Positions 45,425 to 55,557 of a DNA stretch of 64,000 bases are shown here, one piece after another. The stretch lies in the NCBI GenBank assembly GCA_947483555.1, contig CANKMW010000012.1, positions 1-64,000 of the forward strand. Direction: 5' to 3'. Each line of letters begins with the position of its first letter. The stretch's first letter is position 1. Position numbers and translations under genes: made by a program. This stretch comes from Myxococcales bacterium (GTDB taxonomy: Bacteria > Myxococcota_A > Polyangia > Haliangiales > Haliangiaceae). The notes under the pieces were generated by a model. It was not told the DNA's origin and did not search any database. It worked only from the letters and a program-made list of their open reading frames with translations.

Positions 45425-46456
45425 TCAGTCGCCGCCGAACGGCGTGCCGCCGGCGAACACCAGCGCACCGCCCTCGACCTCGCCGAGCGTGGCGTCGAGG
45501 ACGCGCACGGTCCAGCGCCGGTCGGTGCGCTCGGCCCACAGGCCGTCGGGGCCGACCTGGACGAAGGCCTCGTCCTCGTCGACCTTGCAGCCGCGCAGGA
45601 GCTTCGGCGTGATGCGCGCCGGACCCTCGCCGATGACGCCGTAGGAGATCTCGAGCAGCGCGATCGGCGGCGTCGCCGACAGCCAGCGCCACCGCGGCGC
45701 GGCGTCGACCTGATCGTCGGAGGTCAGCACCGCGTGGATCCCACGTTCATCCGTGCAGTCGAGCAGGTGACGGTCGTAGCCACGGTGCTTCAAGATCCGG
45801 GCGGTGAGGGTGACGCCGGCGGGCCCGGTGGTGGCGGCGGGGAGCGCCGGGGGGGCCGGCGCGGTGGCGGCGGTGCGGTCGCCGGGCGGCAACTCGACGT
45901 GGAGGTGGCGCAGGCAGCCCTCCTCCTCGAGGTTGTCGCCCCAGTGCACGCAGCGATCGACCCACACGCTGCCGGCGGCGCCCACGTTCAACGCGACGAG
46001 GTCGCCGCGCCCCGACGGCGACAGCGCGCGATAGCGACCGTCGCGGATCTCGCCGACCTTGGCCGCGCCGGCCTCGGCGCCCCGACCGTGGGCGACGTAG
46101 AGCGCGGCGGCCGGATCGTTCCACGCCAGGTGAAAGACGTCGGCCACCGCCGTCCGCGACACCTGCCGGAACGCCCCGCCGACGATCTCGTACACGACGA
46201 TCGCGGCCAGGCGGTCGCCGTCGTGGACCTCGACCGCGAAGCGGTCGTGGATCAAACGATCACGCGCGACCGCGGCGTCGGCGGGCTCGGCGTCGCCGGG
46301 CGCCGCGCCGTCGAGCGGCGGCGCGATCGGGATCGCATCGCGGGTGCCAGCGTCGCTCGCGGGCGCCGGCGCCGGCGGTTTGCGATCCCGGCAGGCGATG
46401 GTGACGGTCAGGACGGCGGCGGCGCAGGCGAACGTTCTCATCGGGGTGGTATTCAT
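45425..46456 (-). CDS. Putative lipoprotein of unknown function
   Basis: A 343-residue protein with a lipobox-like signal (FACAAAVLTVTIAC), an Ala/Pro/Asp-rich linker and a beta-rich extracytoplasmic part (VEVHDGDRLAAIVVYEIVGG, VADVFHLAWNDPAAALYVAHGRG, LTARILKHRGYDRHLLDC, TPKLLRGCKVDEDEAFVQVG). Repeated Trp/Asp-containing strands hint at a propeller-like fold, but no family is recognised. ATG at 46456 or, five codons later, at 46441 can serve as start. It is divergent from another small lipoprotein gene with 51 bp between start codons. Confidence 0.72.
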   Translation of the reverse strand: MNTTPMRTFACAAAVLTVTIACRDRKPPAPAPASDAGTRDAIPIAPPLDGAAPGDAEPADAAVARDRLIHDRFAVEVHDGDRLAAIVVYEIVGGAFRQVSRTAVADVFHLAWNDPAAALYVAHGRGAEAGAAKVGEIRDGRYRALSPSGRGDLVALNVGAAGSVWVDRCVHWGDNLEEEGCLRHLHVELPPGDRTAATAPAPPALPAATTGPAGVTLTARILKHRGYDRHLLDCTDERGIHAVLTSDDQVDAAPRWRWLSATPPIALLEISYGVIGEGPARITPKLLRGCKVDEDEAFVQVGPDGLWAERTDRRWTVRVLDATLGEVEGGALVFAGGTPFGGD

Positions 46457-46507
46457 CGACGCGCGACGCGGGCGCAATAGTGCAGGAGGGCTCGTTGTTG
46501 CCAGGCG

Positions 46508-46957
46508 ATGAAGCGAGCGGCCGCGATGCTGATGGCGCTCATGACCGCGGCCTGCGGCGCCGCCCGACGCGGGGCTCCACCCACCTCGACCTGCGACACC
46601 TCCGGCGTCTGGCACCTCCGCTGGTCGGTCGACGACGGCGAGCCAAGCGATCTGGAGGTCACCTTCGATCCGGCCCGGCTGCGCGTGGCGTGGACCGATC
46701 AGAGCTTCGGCCGCGACGGGGTGGCGACCGCCGTCGACGGCTCGACCTGCCGGGCCCACGTCCTCGAGCGGTGGGAGGTGCTGCACGGCGCCGAGGGCTA
46801 CGAGGACGCCGACGTCACGCTGGACCTGGACTTTGCACTCGGGCGCGACCCACAACCGCTGCGCGGCGTGTTACGTCGTGCCGTGGCCGATCCCAGGAGT
46901 CTCGACGAGCGGGCGGTGACCGGCGTCGCGCGACGCCAGGTGCAGTGGAGCCCGTGA
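46508..46957 (+). CDS. Small lipoprotein
   Basis: A 149-residue predicted lipoprotein (MLMALMTAAC lipobox) with a compact beta-rich domain: CDTSGVWHLRWSVDDGEPSD, LEVTFDPARLRVAWTDQSF, VTLDLDFALGRDPQPLRGVL. Only two further Cys residues (C29 and one in DGSTCRAH) are present and may pair. No family recognised. It is divergent from the lipoprotein gene at 46456. The following 127 bp (46958-47084) have no gene. Confidence 0.7.
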   Translation: MKRAAAMLMALMTAACGAARRGAPPTSTCDTSGVWHLRWSVDDGEPSDLEVTFDPARLRVAWTDQSFGRDGVATAVDGSTCRAHVLERWEVLHGAEGYEDADVTLDLDFALGRDPQPLRGVLRRAVADPRSLDERAVTGVARRQVQWSP

Positions 46958-47084
46958 CGGCGCGCATCGCCGCACTGGTGCTGGCGCTGGCGCTGCGTTG
47001 GGCATGTGGTTGAGACGGAGGCGACAGGCGACACCATGATGCACAATGCATCAGGATCCTCCGAGCAGAGCGCGACGCTGGCGG

Positions 47085-49070
47085 CTACCGCAACGGGAGG
47101 CGGGTCTTCGACGCGATCCAGCTGCCGAGGACGTCGGCGCGGACGAGGTAAGCGCGCCAGCGGTCCCAGATACGGTCGAACCGAGCGCCGGCTAAGTCGT
47201 CAGTCGCGGCGCTGGTGACGCCGACCAGCCGCCACGAATTGTCGGTATCCTTGACGAAGCAAGCGCCACCGGAGTCGCCGCCTTGGATGATGGCATCGCA
47301 CGGCTGGTCCGGCTGGTCCGGCGGGCAACTCGCCACCACGGCCATATCCCGCGAGCTAACCAGCCTGTTGAAGAGGAACGCGCCATGACGCAGGGTGCCG
47401 ATGGACCCGGTTTCATCGGGCCCGTCGTAGCCATAGCCGTAACAGACCACTTCGGTTTCCGTCACGAGCTGCTGGGGAGCGCCGAGTCCGCCGAATAGTC
47501 CCCCGGAGGGAAGCGGTTTGTCGAGTTCCTCGAGCTCCACCAGCGCCGCATCGACGGTAGCGTCAGGGTACGAGATCGTCCGGCGGATCGCGGCCGTCTT
47601 CCCGCCGATCCCGCCGAGTTCCACCGACCTGATTCCCCAGTCCGCGCCGGAGCGGGTGTCGAGCAGGACCGCCCCCACGCGCACCGGCTTCGCCAAGGTA
47701 TGGCCTACCACAAGTGCGCTCTCGTCCCCGAGCGCGAGGCTGACGGCCCCTTCCAACTTTGGGTCTGCCGAGACGACGATGCCCTTCTGTCCGAGCCCCG
47801 TATCATCCGCATCATCCGGCCGCCCTGAGGCGGTGAACCGCATCACGCTCGCCATCGGGAACCTGTTGAGGCGGCTCAGCATCAGTCCGACCACGATGCG
47901 TTGTTGCCCATCGATCGCCACATCGCTGACGTCGAGCGTGCCCTTCGCGCCCTCGAGCGGCTCGTTCGCGTCCTCGAGCGGCCGCATCGCCAAGCCGCCG
48001 CTGCCGAAGTCCGTGTCAGGCGCGAGGCTGGACGCATGGTAACGCAGGGCGATCACGCGATCGCGAGCCCTGTGGTTGCCCACCACGACGACCCGCCCGG
48101 AGGTGTCGGCCGCGAGTCCTCGAACGTCAGCGAGGTGGGCGTCGATGTAGCGTAGGCCGCTCGGACCGAGCGCGGAATCGCCGACCGCAGCGATCACCAG
48201 CCGGCCCTCCGAGGTGCCGGCCACGATCACCTGTCCCTTCACGACGGCAACGTCGACCAAGGCGCCGCGGTCCACCCGGTCGTCAAGATACCCGTAGGTC
48301 TGCCGCACCTGGCCATCGCGGGCAAACCGAGCGATCGCCCAGCGATCCCGGCCTTCGACTTGCCGCGATCCGACGACGATCACGTCGTGACTAGCGGGAT
48401 CTACCGCCACGGCGACCGCGCGTCCGAGCGGTGCCGGCGCAAACCCCGGAATCGCTTCCGGCCATGCCGCCACTGGAAACGGCGTCCTGTCGAGATCCCC
48501 GTCGGGCTCGAAGCGCTGCACCAGCATGCGAGGAACCCCGCCGACGATGGCCTCGCCGGCGGCAACGAGATTGCCGTCCGGTGTGGTCGCCACCGCGAAG
48601 TACTCGGCGCGATCGACACCATCGAGCACCGGCAGGGCGGCACCGGTGCCGCGACCGAAGGACGACAGCGGCGCGCCGCTGCCGTCGTACGCGCCGTACG
48701 CCCACAGCGCGGGTGCTCGCCGATCCGCCTGGGTCGTGGCCCAGCCCGCGACGATGAAGCGTTGCGGCCCCGTCTCCCATACCGCCGCCGCGGCGGATGC
48801 CCCGACGTAGCCCGCTGGGGGATCCGCGATGAGCACGCCGCGATTGGCGAACCCGTGCTCGGTGGGGACGACGCAGTGCTGCGCGGTCAGTACCCAGGTC
48901 GGCGACAGCAGCGTGCCCGAGCAGCCGTTCGGCGACAGATACACCATGCCGGTGTCGACGGGGGCGTCGGCCACGGTTCCGCCGTACATGGCGGCGGCGA
49001 GGGTCACGCCGGCGACGGCGGCGGCGAGGGTGGCGAGCGCGGAGATCAGGATGCGATGTGCGATGCGCAT
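47085..49070 (-). CDS. Trypsin-like protease split by delta-60 repeats
   Basis: A 661-residue secreted serine protease of the chymotrypsin fold (S1). Signal peptide about 1-27. The catalytic His is in WVLTAQHCVV (His65), Asp in YPDATVDAALVEL (Asp507) and Ser in GGDSGGACF (Ser600), so the triad is complete. Between His and Asp, where about 40-50 residues are normal, some 440 are found. This insert (about 80-475) carries delta-60-type repeats such as MLVQRFEPDGDLDRTPF, WAIARFARDGQVRQTY, VIALRYHASSLAPDTDFGSGGL and VMRFTASGRPDDADDTGLGQKG, which usually form propeller-like arrays. The gene follows the giant secreted protein gene by 10 bp, so both are in one operon. Insertion in a protease of this type is unusual. 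Confidence 0.88.
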   Translation of the reverse strand: MRIAHRILISALATLAAAVAGVTLAAAMYGGTVADAPVDTGMVYLSPNGCSGTLLSPTWVLTAQHCVVPTEHGFANRGVLIADPPAGYVGASAAAAVWETGPQRFIVAGWATTQADRRAPALWAYGAYDGSGAPLSSFGRGTGAALPVLDGVDRAEYFAVATTPDGNLVAAGEAIVGGVPRMLVQRFEPDGDLDRTPFPVAAWPEAIPGFAPAPLGRAVAVAVDPASHDVIVVGSRQVEGRDRWAIARFARDGQVRQTYGYLDDRVDRGALVDVAVVKGQVIVAGTSEGRLVIAAVGDSALGPSGLRYIDAHLADVRGLAADTSGRVVVVGNHRARDRVIALRYHASSLAPDTDFGSGGLAMRPLEDANEPLEGAKGTLDVSDVAIDGQQRIVVGLMLSRLNRFPMASVMRFTASGRPDDADDTGLGQKGIVVSADPKLEGAVSLALGDESALVVGHTLAKPVRVGAVLLDTRSGADWGIRSVELGGIGGKTAAIRRTISYPDATVDAALVELEELDKPLPSGGLFGGLGAPQQLVTETEVVCYGYGYDGPDETGSIGTLRHGAFLFNRLVSSRDMAVVASCPPDQPDQPCDAIIQGGDSGGACFVKDTDNSWRLVGVTSAATDDLAGARFDRIWDRWRAYLVRADVLGSWIASKTRLPLR

Positions 49071-49080
49071 GAGGTGACTC

Positions 49081-52000
49081 CTAGAACGTGAGGGCGACGC
49101 AGCCCGAGGGGAGGCCGACCGCGGTCGGATCGATGCCGAACTGGCTCGGGCACAACCGGAACCCGCTGAGGTTGATGTGACCGTCGAAGTCGAGCAGCGG
49201 CGCGAAGCCCGGGATCGGGTTGGGGACGTCGAGGCTGCCGTACCAGCGCACGTAGACCAGGTCGTTGTTCTCGACCTCGAGCTTCATGCGGCCGCTGGCG
49301 CTGAGCCCGAGCACCTCGAAGCGCGCGACCGCCACGTCGACGAGGAGGTCGTCGATGCCGCCGCTCGCCGAGATGCGGAAGGTGGTGGAGAACTCGTTGC
49401 CCCAGTAGATCGCCTTGCCGGTGCCCGACAGGGTCGCCGCCGCACCGCTGCGCTCGAGGCAGAAGCGGCCGCGCAGGTCGGGCAGGCCGCTGGCGGCGTT
49501 GGCGCTGGTGTTCGACGCCGAGCACAGCTCGAAGCTGGTCAGGCTGGTGACCGTGCCCGACACCGCCAGGTAGCTCGAGCCCACCTTGACGTTGCCGCGC
49601 ACCGACAGGCCGCTCGCCGACGACAGCGTCACCGACGTGCTCGACAGGGCGAAGCCGAGCACGTCGAGGCTGGGGCTGGCGCTGACCGAGAACCCGGTCG
49701 CCGGATCGATGCGCGCGTCCACCGCGAGGCTGCCGCCCAGCATGGCGAGGCTGCCATCGACGTGCAGGCCGCTGGTCGGCCACGACGTGAGGCTGCGCGG
49801 GTGCGCGGTCGTGTAGCGGGCCAGCGTCACCGTGGTCGCGCCGAGCGAGAAGCCGGCGAGATTCACCGTCGCGGTCGTCGACCACCGGTACGCGCCATCG
49901 CTGTGGTAGGCCCCCCCGATGGTGACCCGGTTGCCCAGGAACGTCACGGCGCCGCTGACCTGCAGGCCGGTGTTGGAGAGGGTGAAGCTGGCGTTGTCGA
50001 GCGCGAAGCCGGCGATCGCCGCATCGGCCGACTGCGAGAAGGTGAAGCTGCCGCTCGCGGTGACGGCGATGGTCGCGGTCCCGGTCCACAGGCCGAGGCC
50101 GAGGGTGCCGGTGGCGCGGAAGCCCGACGGCGACAGGCGCAGCGCCGCGTTCGGCATGCCGAAGCCCGCGAAGCTCAGGCTCGCCGACGCGTCGAGCTGG
50201 AACTGGGTCGGCGAGGTCCAGCTGCCGCTCACGCGGCCGGTGAACACGCCGGGGAGGCCGACGTTGCCGGCGACCCGCAGCCCGGCGGCGTCGTAGGTGA
50301 CGCTCACGCCGGTCATGGTGATGCCGCCGGCGGTGAGCGACGGCAGGCTGCCGCTGAAGGTCAACGACGGGCTGGCGCCCAGGCACACGCCGAGCTGGCC
50401 GCTGATCCGCGTCGCGGTGCCCGGCAGGGTGATGCTCGAGGTGCTGTTGCCGCACAGGCGCGCGGGTGCGTAGGCGAGCGACAGGTCCATGGTCGGCGAG
50501 CCCAGCGGCACCGACGCCACGGCCGACAGGTCGAGCGTGCTGCGCAGCGCGATCTGCGACGGCGTGACCTTGATGGCGCCCGAGATCAGGGTCTGACCGA
50601 ACACCGCGAGCGAGCCGTTCACCGACAGCGCGCCGCTGTCGCTGTCGAAGCGGCCCTGGCCGGCGAGCTTCATCGGCGCGCCGCCGGGCAAGGTCGTGGT
50701 CCAGCTCAGCGCGCCGTCGACCAGCAGGCGATGCGCGCTCTGCGCGGTGCATGGCGTGGTGCGACAGGTCCACGACAGCGAGCCGTCGAGCAGGGTCTGC
50801 CGCGCCGCCGCCGCCGGCTTGAAGTACAGCCCAGCGCTGGCGAGCAGGCTCTGGTCAGCCAGGTCGAAGGCACCGAACGCGCCGTCGTCGAAGTCGCCGG
50901 CGACCAGATTGGGCCCGCGGCCGCCGACCACCAGCGTGCCGAACCCGGGCAGGGTCATGAGGTTGGCCTCGGGCATGAGGAACTGTCCGCGGGCCTGGCC
51001 GTCGCCGACGGCGACGCTGGCCGCGAGCTGGCGCGCACCGCCCAGCGCCGGGATCGCCAGCGACGCGCCGACCTGCAGCGCGAAGCCACTGGCGCCGGCA
51101 CCGGGGAGCGCCAGGCGCAGGCGGGCGTAGAGGTCCTGCTCGCGTGCGTCGGCGACCGCGGTGGCGCCGCCGGCGTAGCTGCCGTGCAAGGCCGGCGTGC
51201 TCGCGGGCAGGAGCCGCTGGTTGTGCGCCGGGCTCGCGGTGCGATCGAAGTCGAAGCTGTAGCGCGCGACCAGGCGGGTATCGGCATACGACGTCGGCGG
51301 CAGGGTGCCGGCATCGCGCGCGACCTCGGCCGCCGGGCGCGCGACGTTCCAGACCCGCACGTCGTCGAGGCTGGTGAGCCCGGCGCCCAAGGTCATCGGG
51401 GTGGCCGCGGTGACCGGCGTGACCAGCGGGGTGGCCGCCGTCGCGATGGTGGCGCCATCGACGAGGATGCGCACTCCGGCGGGTCCCCAGGTCGCGGCGA
51501 CGTGATGCCATTCCCCGGGCGGGACCGCCGGCGCGCTGGTGGTGGTCACGCTGCGGGTGCCGTTGGCCAGGATGACCTCGACCGGGGCCAGGCTGCGGCA
51601 CGCGGTGCCGTCGGCGGCGCACACCGGCACCGCCGGGCGCACGCGCACGCGCCAGCCGCGCAGGCCCGACAGCTTGGCGGCGACGGTACCACCGGCGGCC
51701 GGCGCGACCAGGTGAGCCTCCACGGTGCCCTGGGCCGACGTGAGCCGGGCGTCGTCGGCGACGGTGAGGGTGCCGAGGGCGCCGAGCTGCGCGACCCGCC
51801 GGGTCGGATCACCGGTGAGCTGCTGGCCGAGCACGGTGATCGGCGCCAGCCGACCCTCGAGCAGCAGGCCTTGATCGTCGAGCACACCGCGCAGCGCGGC
51901 GTTGCGGCCGCCGGCGGTGACGTCGGCGACGGCGCGGAACCCGGCGGCGAACGGCATGCCCCACTGCGTGAGGTTGTGGGTCGATAGATAGAGCGAGAGC

Positions 52001-55000
52001 TCGTTGACGGTGAGGTCGAGGGGGCTCGGCACCGGCAAGGTGAACGCGCCATCGGGAAGCAGGCCGGCGATCGCGGCGCGGTGCTCGACCGGGGTGATGC
52101 CGAGCACCACGTTCTTGACCCCGGTCTTGACGTCACCGGCGATCCGCACCAGATCAGCGACGCCGAGGTGGTGCAGCTCGAAGCGCACGATCAGCGCCGG
52201 CAGCGGGACGCACACGCCGACGCACAGGCCGCTCGGCGACGGGATGGCGTCGAAGTAGAAGGTGCCACCGAGCTGCATGAGGTTCGACGGCACGGCGGCG
52301 GGCTCGCCGTAGCTCGGCAGCGGCCAGGTCGAGACCGTCGGCCAGCTTCCCGACTTCAGCCAGAAGAAGTCCCCGTTCCAGCCGAGGCGCGACGGCAGCG
52401 GCAGGCTCGAGCTGACGTTGATCGACAGCGCGAACGCCGGGTTCTGGATCGCGATCTTGGGCAGCCCGAACGGCTCGTACCAGCGGCCGAGCAGCGACAG
52501 GTCGACGCCGAGGTCGCCGGTCGCCGACATCGACAGCGCCGCGGTGCCGAGGAGCGAGTTGACCTGGTTCGACGGCCGGAAGCTGGCCTGGGCCTCGACG
52601 CCGAACGACGGCACGCCGGCGTCGATGCTGCCGACCAACGCGATCGACTCGAGGCTGACCTCGCTGATCCCCGGCAGCTTGTGCTGCGGGCTCACCAGCG
52701 GCAGGTGCAGATCGAGCCCGGCGTGCAGGCTCATGGTCATGAGGTCCTGCACGTGCGCGGTGAGGCGAGCGCGCGACGGCCGCGGGCCCAGGCGCACCGG
52801 CAGGTCGATCATCGCGCTCACGGTGACGCCCGGCTCGACGGCAACATCGTCGCTGGCATCGCCGGGGGTGCCCGCGAGATCGAACGCCGGCAACCGGATC
52901 GTGGTGGCGGCGACCGTCGCATCGAGCGAGCCGAAGCCGGGGAGCGCCAGGCCGGGCACGGTGGCCGCGAACCAGACGCCCGGCGTTCCGCCCACCACCC
53001 CGCCGCGCAGGAACGCGGTCAGGGCGCGGCCCGGCGCACAGCTGCCGACCAGGCACAGCTCCAGCGTCCCGGCCAGCGTGATCGCTGGCGGGCCGCCCGC
53101 CGGCACATCGATGGTGAAGCTCGGCGACGCGACCACGAATCGCCCGGCGCCGATGAGCGCGGACAGCGGATCGAAGCGGCTCGGGCTGGTACCGGTCAGC
53201 GTCCAGCGGCCGGTCGAGTCGAGGCGACCTTCGACGGTGACGGCGACGCTCTCGGCGCCGAATCCGATCGTGGTGGTGCCGCCGAGCGCGACCGACCACG
53301 CCGCCGGGGCGCTGCCGGTGGCGAGGTGGCCGTGCGCGAACACGTGGTCGAGGGTGAGGCCGGGAACCAGCGCGAAGCTCGACGCGCTGTCGGCCCGGAC
53401 ATCGAGGGTGACCGCGTCACCCTCCACGACCAGCGTGCCGCTGATGCCGCCGCTGAAGCTGAGCCCGGGCAGCGAGGCGAGCGGCTGCCACGGCGTGCCG
53501 GCGGCCAGGGTGGCGGTCAAGCTCGAGCGGCCGCGGGGATTCCACACGCCGCTGATCTCGAGGCACAGCGCGCCGACGCACAGGCGGCCGTGGACCTCGA
53601 CGCTCGACGCGCCGGGCACGATGGTCAACCGCGCGTCCTCCAGGATCACGCCGGGCGCCAGCTCGAGGTCGGACGCGCCGGCCACCGCGAGCTCGAACGC
53701 CGGACCCGCGGCGCCCCCGACGACCAGGGTGCCGCGGACGTCGGTGCCGCCGAGCTGACCCGACACCCGGACGTCGATCGCCTCGCCGGTGAAGCACACC
53801 TCGGCGGCGACGCTGTCGAGCGGCAACCCGGCGAGGCTCGCGCCGAGACAGCCGACGACGTCGAAGGTCGCGGTCGCCTGGTTCCACGACGCCGCGAGCT
53901 GTCCGCGCGCGCCGATGATGCCGAACGGTCCGGCGTCGACCTCGACACCGACGGCGAGCGCCAGGCGCCACGCGCTGCCGGTCCACTCGAGGCGGCTGGC
54001 GGCGGCGTCGGTGACGGTGACACCGCCCCCAAGCTGCGCCGGCGCGCGCAGGCTGACGTCGAGCGCGAACGGACCAGCGGCGGCGACCGCGCCGGCGACG
54101 TGGAGATCGAAGGGCCCGACCCGCAGGTCGCCGGCCAGCGCGGCGCCGGTCGACGGATCGACCGCCAGGGTCGCGCGCTCCAGCGCGAATGGGCCCAGCA
54201 CGACGCCGGTCAGGTCGGCGCCGAGCGACCAGTCACCGCCGGCGCCGAGCGCCAGCTCACCGGCGACGGTGGCCGTACGCCCCCCGGGCAAGGTGACGCG
54301 GCCGTCGATGTCGAGGGTCGGCGCGGTCGCGCCGTCGGCGCAGCGCCCCAGGGACACGTGCAAGTCGGCGGGAAGCCCGGCGAGCGAGCTCAGCGCGCCG
54401 TCGCCGCGCAGGCAGCCGTCGACGTCGACGGCGCCCGGGGTCCCGCGCACCGCCAGCGTGCCGGTGAGACCGAGGGCGCCGAACGGGCCGAGCGCGATCC
54501 GCGACGCGACCGCGAGGTCCGCGGTCCACGCCCCGGCGTCCCAGTGCATGGTGCCGTCGACGGCAGCGCCGGTGATGCCGAGCGCCGGCAGCGACAGCTG
54601 GCCACCGAGGTGGACATCGACCCCTTCGCGCAGCCCGCAGGCGCGCACCGACAGCTGGTCGAAGCGCACGACACCGAGGTCGACCGCCGGCATGGTGCTC
54701 TGGAGACAGCCGGCCATCGCCCATTGCCCGTCGCGGAAGCGGACCTCGAGCTCGCTGCCGTCGAGCGACACGGTGCCGAGCGGGCCGAGCTGCGCCGGGC
54801 CATGGGCGCCGATGAACAGCCGCCACTCATGGCGATCGAGCCGCAGGCGGGCGGTGAGCGGCGGCAGCGTCACGCCGGGGAACGGGAAGTCGGGCGGCGG
54901 GGCGGTGAAGCCGACGCCGAGCTCGACGACGTCTGCACCGACGTAGCCGGCGACCCGGAGCACGGTGCCGCCGGCGTCATGGTTCCAGCGCAGCGCGCCT

Positions 55001-55557
55001 TCGATCCACTGCGGCACCAGGACGCCCTCCTCCATGGCCATGGTGATGGTGGCGCCCTCGAGCGCGAAGACGCCGAGCGGGAGCCGGGGCAGGCGCAGCC
55101 GCACCGGACCGCGGCGGTCGGTGATGTACTCGACGGCGGCGTCGGCCAGCGGCAGCATGGTGCCGGCGATCGGCAGACGACCGCTCACCCGCGGCGTCCA
55201 GGATCCGTCGGCGGCGTGGCACAGGCTCACCGAGAGGTCGAACGCGAAGCCGGTCCACACCTCGACGTGCGACGGCGTGGTCAGGCAGGCGCCGTCTTCC
55301 AGGTACGGACCCCACACCGCCACTGCCGGCGCGGGACCGAGACGCAGCGACGCGTGCATGCGATCGAACGCGACGCCGTCGTCGGCGGTGCAGTGAGCGA
55401 TGCTGACGGTCGGCCCCACCAGCTCGGTGGGGAGTCCGAACGTCGCCGCGTCGCGCGGCTCGTACGAGCAGGTCTCGGCGTGCGCGCTGTTTCGCGCCGC
55501 CAGCGGGACGGCGAGCGCCGCGCAGACGGCCAGTACTCGCGGGTTGGTGAGCGCCAT
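49081..55557 (-). CDS. Giant secreted beta-repeat protein with LamG domain
   Basis: A 2158-residue exported protein. ATG at 55557 opens a Sec signal (VLAVCAALAVPLAARNSAHA), followed by a Cys-containing N-terminal part. Almost all the rest is made of degenerate 50-60-residue units of the type GxLxLPALGITGAAVDGTMHWDAGAWTADLAV or GxFxLDNASFTLSNTGLQVSGAVTFLG: alternating short strands and Gly/Asp turns, resembling beta-solenoids or AsmA/TamB-like repetitive sheets. Residues about 1280-1470 are a LamG/concanavalin-like domain (PPGEWHHVAATWGPAGVRILVDG, LDDVRVWNVARPAAEV). No C-terminal sorting signal or outer-membrane barrel is seen. It may be a surface adhesin or matrix protein; lipid transfer is a more remote option. 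It heads a two-gene operon with the split protease. Confidence 0.8.
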   Translation of the reverse strand: MALTNPRVLAVCAALAVPLAARNSAHAETCSYEPRDAATFGLPTELVGPTVSIAHCTADDGVAFDRMHASLRLGPAPAVAVWGPYLEDGACLTTPSHVEVWTGFAFDLSVSLCHAADGSWTPRVSGRLPIAGTMLPLADAAVEYITDRRGPVRLRLPRLPLGVFALEGATITMAMEEGVLVPQWIEGALRWNHDAGGTVLRVAGYVGADVVELGVGFTAPPPDFPFPGVTLPPLTARLRLDRHEWRLFIGAHGPAQLGPLGTVSLDGSELEVRFRDGQWAMAGCLQSTMPAVDLGVVRFDQLSVRACGLREGVDVHLGGQLSLPALGITGAAVDGTMHWDAGAWTADLAVASRIALGPFGALGLTGTLAVRGTPGAVDVDGCLRGDGALSSLAGLPADLHVSLGRCADGATAPTLDIDGRVTLPGGRTATVAGELALGAGGDWSLGADLTGVVLGPFALERATLAVDPSTGAALAGDLRVGPFDLHVAGAVAAAGPFALDVSLRAPAQLGGGVTVTDAAASRLEWTGSAWRLALAVGVEVDAGPFGIIGARGQLAASWNQATATFDVVGCLGASLAGLPLDSVAAEVCFTGEAIDVRVSGQLGGTDVRGTLVVGGAAGPAFELAVAGASDLELAPGVILEDARLTIVPGASSVEVHGRLCVGALCLEISGVWNPRGRSSLTATLAAGTPWQPLASLPGLSFSGGISGTLVVEGDAVTLDVRADSASSFALVPGLTLDHVFAHGHLATGSAPAAWSVALGGTTTIGFGAESVAVTVEGRLDSTGRWTLTGTSPSRFDPLSALIGAGRFVVASPSFTIDVPAGGPPAITLAGTLELCLVGSCAPGRALTAFLRGGVVGGTPGVWFAATVPGLALPGFGSLDATVAATTIRLPAFDLAGTPGDASDDVAVEPGVTVSAMIDLPVRLGPRPSRARLTAHVQDLMTMSLHAGLDLHLPLVSPQHKLPGISEVSLESIALVGSIDAGVPSFGVEAQASFRPSNQVNSLLGTAALSMSATGDLGVDLSLLGRWYEPFGLPKIAIQNPAFALSINVSSSLPLPSRLGWNGDFFWLKSGSWPTVSTWPLPSYGEPAAVPSNLMQLGGTFYFDAIPSPSGLCVGVCVPLPALIVRFELHHLGVADLVRIAGDVKTGVKNVVLGITPVEHRAAIAGLLPDGAFTLPVPSPLDLTVNELSLYLSTHNLTQWGMPFAAGFRAVADVTAGGRNAALRGVLDDQGLLLEGRLAPITVLGQQLTGDPTRRVAQLGALGTLTVADDARLTSAQGTVEAHLVAPAAGGTVAAKLSGLRGWRVRVRPAVPVCAADGTACRSLAPVEVILANGTRSVTTTSAPAVPPGEWHHVAATWGPAGVRILVDGATIATAATPLVTPVTAATPMTLGAGLTSLDDVRVWNVARPAAEVARDAGTLPPTSYADTRLVARYSFDFDRTASPAHNQRLLPASTPALHGSYAGGATAVADAREQDLYARLRLALPGAGASGFALQVGASLAIPALGGARQLAASVAVGDGQARGQFLMPEANLMTLPGFGTLVVGGRGPNLVAGDFDDGAFGAFDLADQSLLASAGLYFKPAAAARQTLLDGSLSWTCRTTPCTAQSAHRLLVDGALSWTTTLPGGAPMKLAGQGRFDSDSGALSVNGSLAVFGQTLISGAIKVTPSQIALRSTLDLSAVASVPLGSPTMDLSLAYAPARLCGNSTSSITLPGTATRISGQLGVCLGASPSLTFSGSLPSLTAGGITMTGVSVTYDAAGLRVAGNVGLPGVFTGRVSGSWTSPTQFQLDASASLSFAGFGMPNAALRLSPSGFRATGTLGLGLWTGTATIAVTASGSFTFSQSADAAIAGFALDNASFTLSNTGLQVSGAVTFLGNRVTIGGAYHSDGAYRWSTTATVNLAGFSLGATTVTLARYTTAHPRSLTSWPTSGLHVDGSLAMLGGSLAVDARIDPATGFSVSASPSLDVLGFALSSTSVTLSSASGLSVRGNVKVGSSYLAVSGTVTSLTSFELCSASNTSANAASGLPDLRGRFCLERSGAAATLSGTGKAIYWGNEFSTTFRISASGGIDDLLVDVAVARFEVLGLSASGRMKLEVENNDLVYVRWYGSLDVPNPIPGFAPLLDFDGHINLSGFRLCPSQFGIDPTAVGLPSGCVALTF

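Noticed and set aside
47085..49070. Protease frame considered as two genes fused by a sequencing error
   Set aside because: The frame is open throughout, delta-60 units are in the same frame, and both protease halves are intact.
49177..51987. A 936-codon open frame on the plus strand opposite the giant gene
   Set aside because: Arg/Ala/Gly/His-rich translation typical of antisense frames in high-GC DNA; the minus strand gives a signal peptide, LamG domain and regular repeats.
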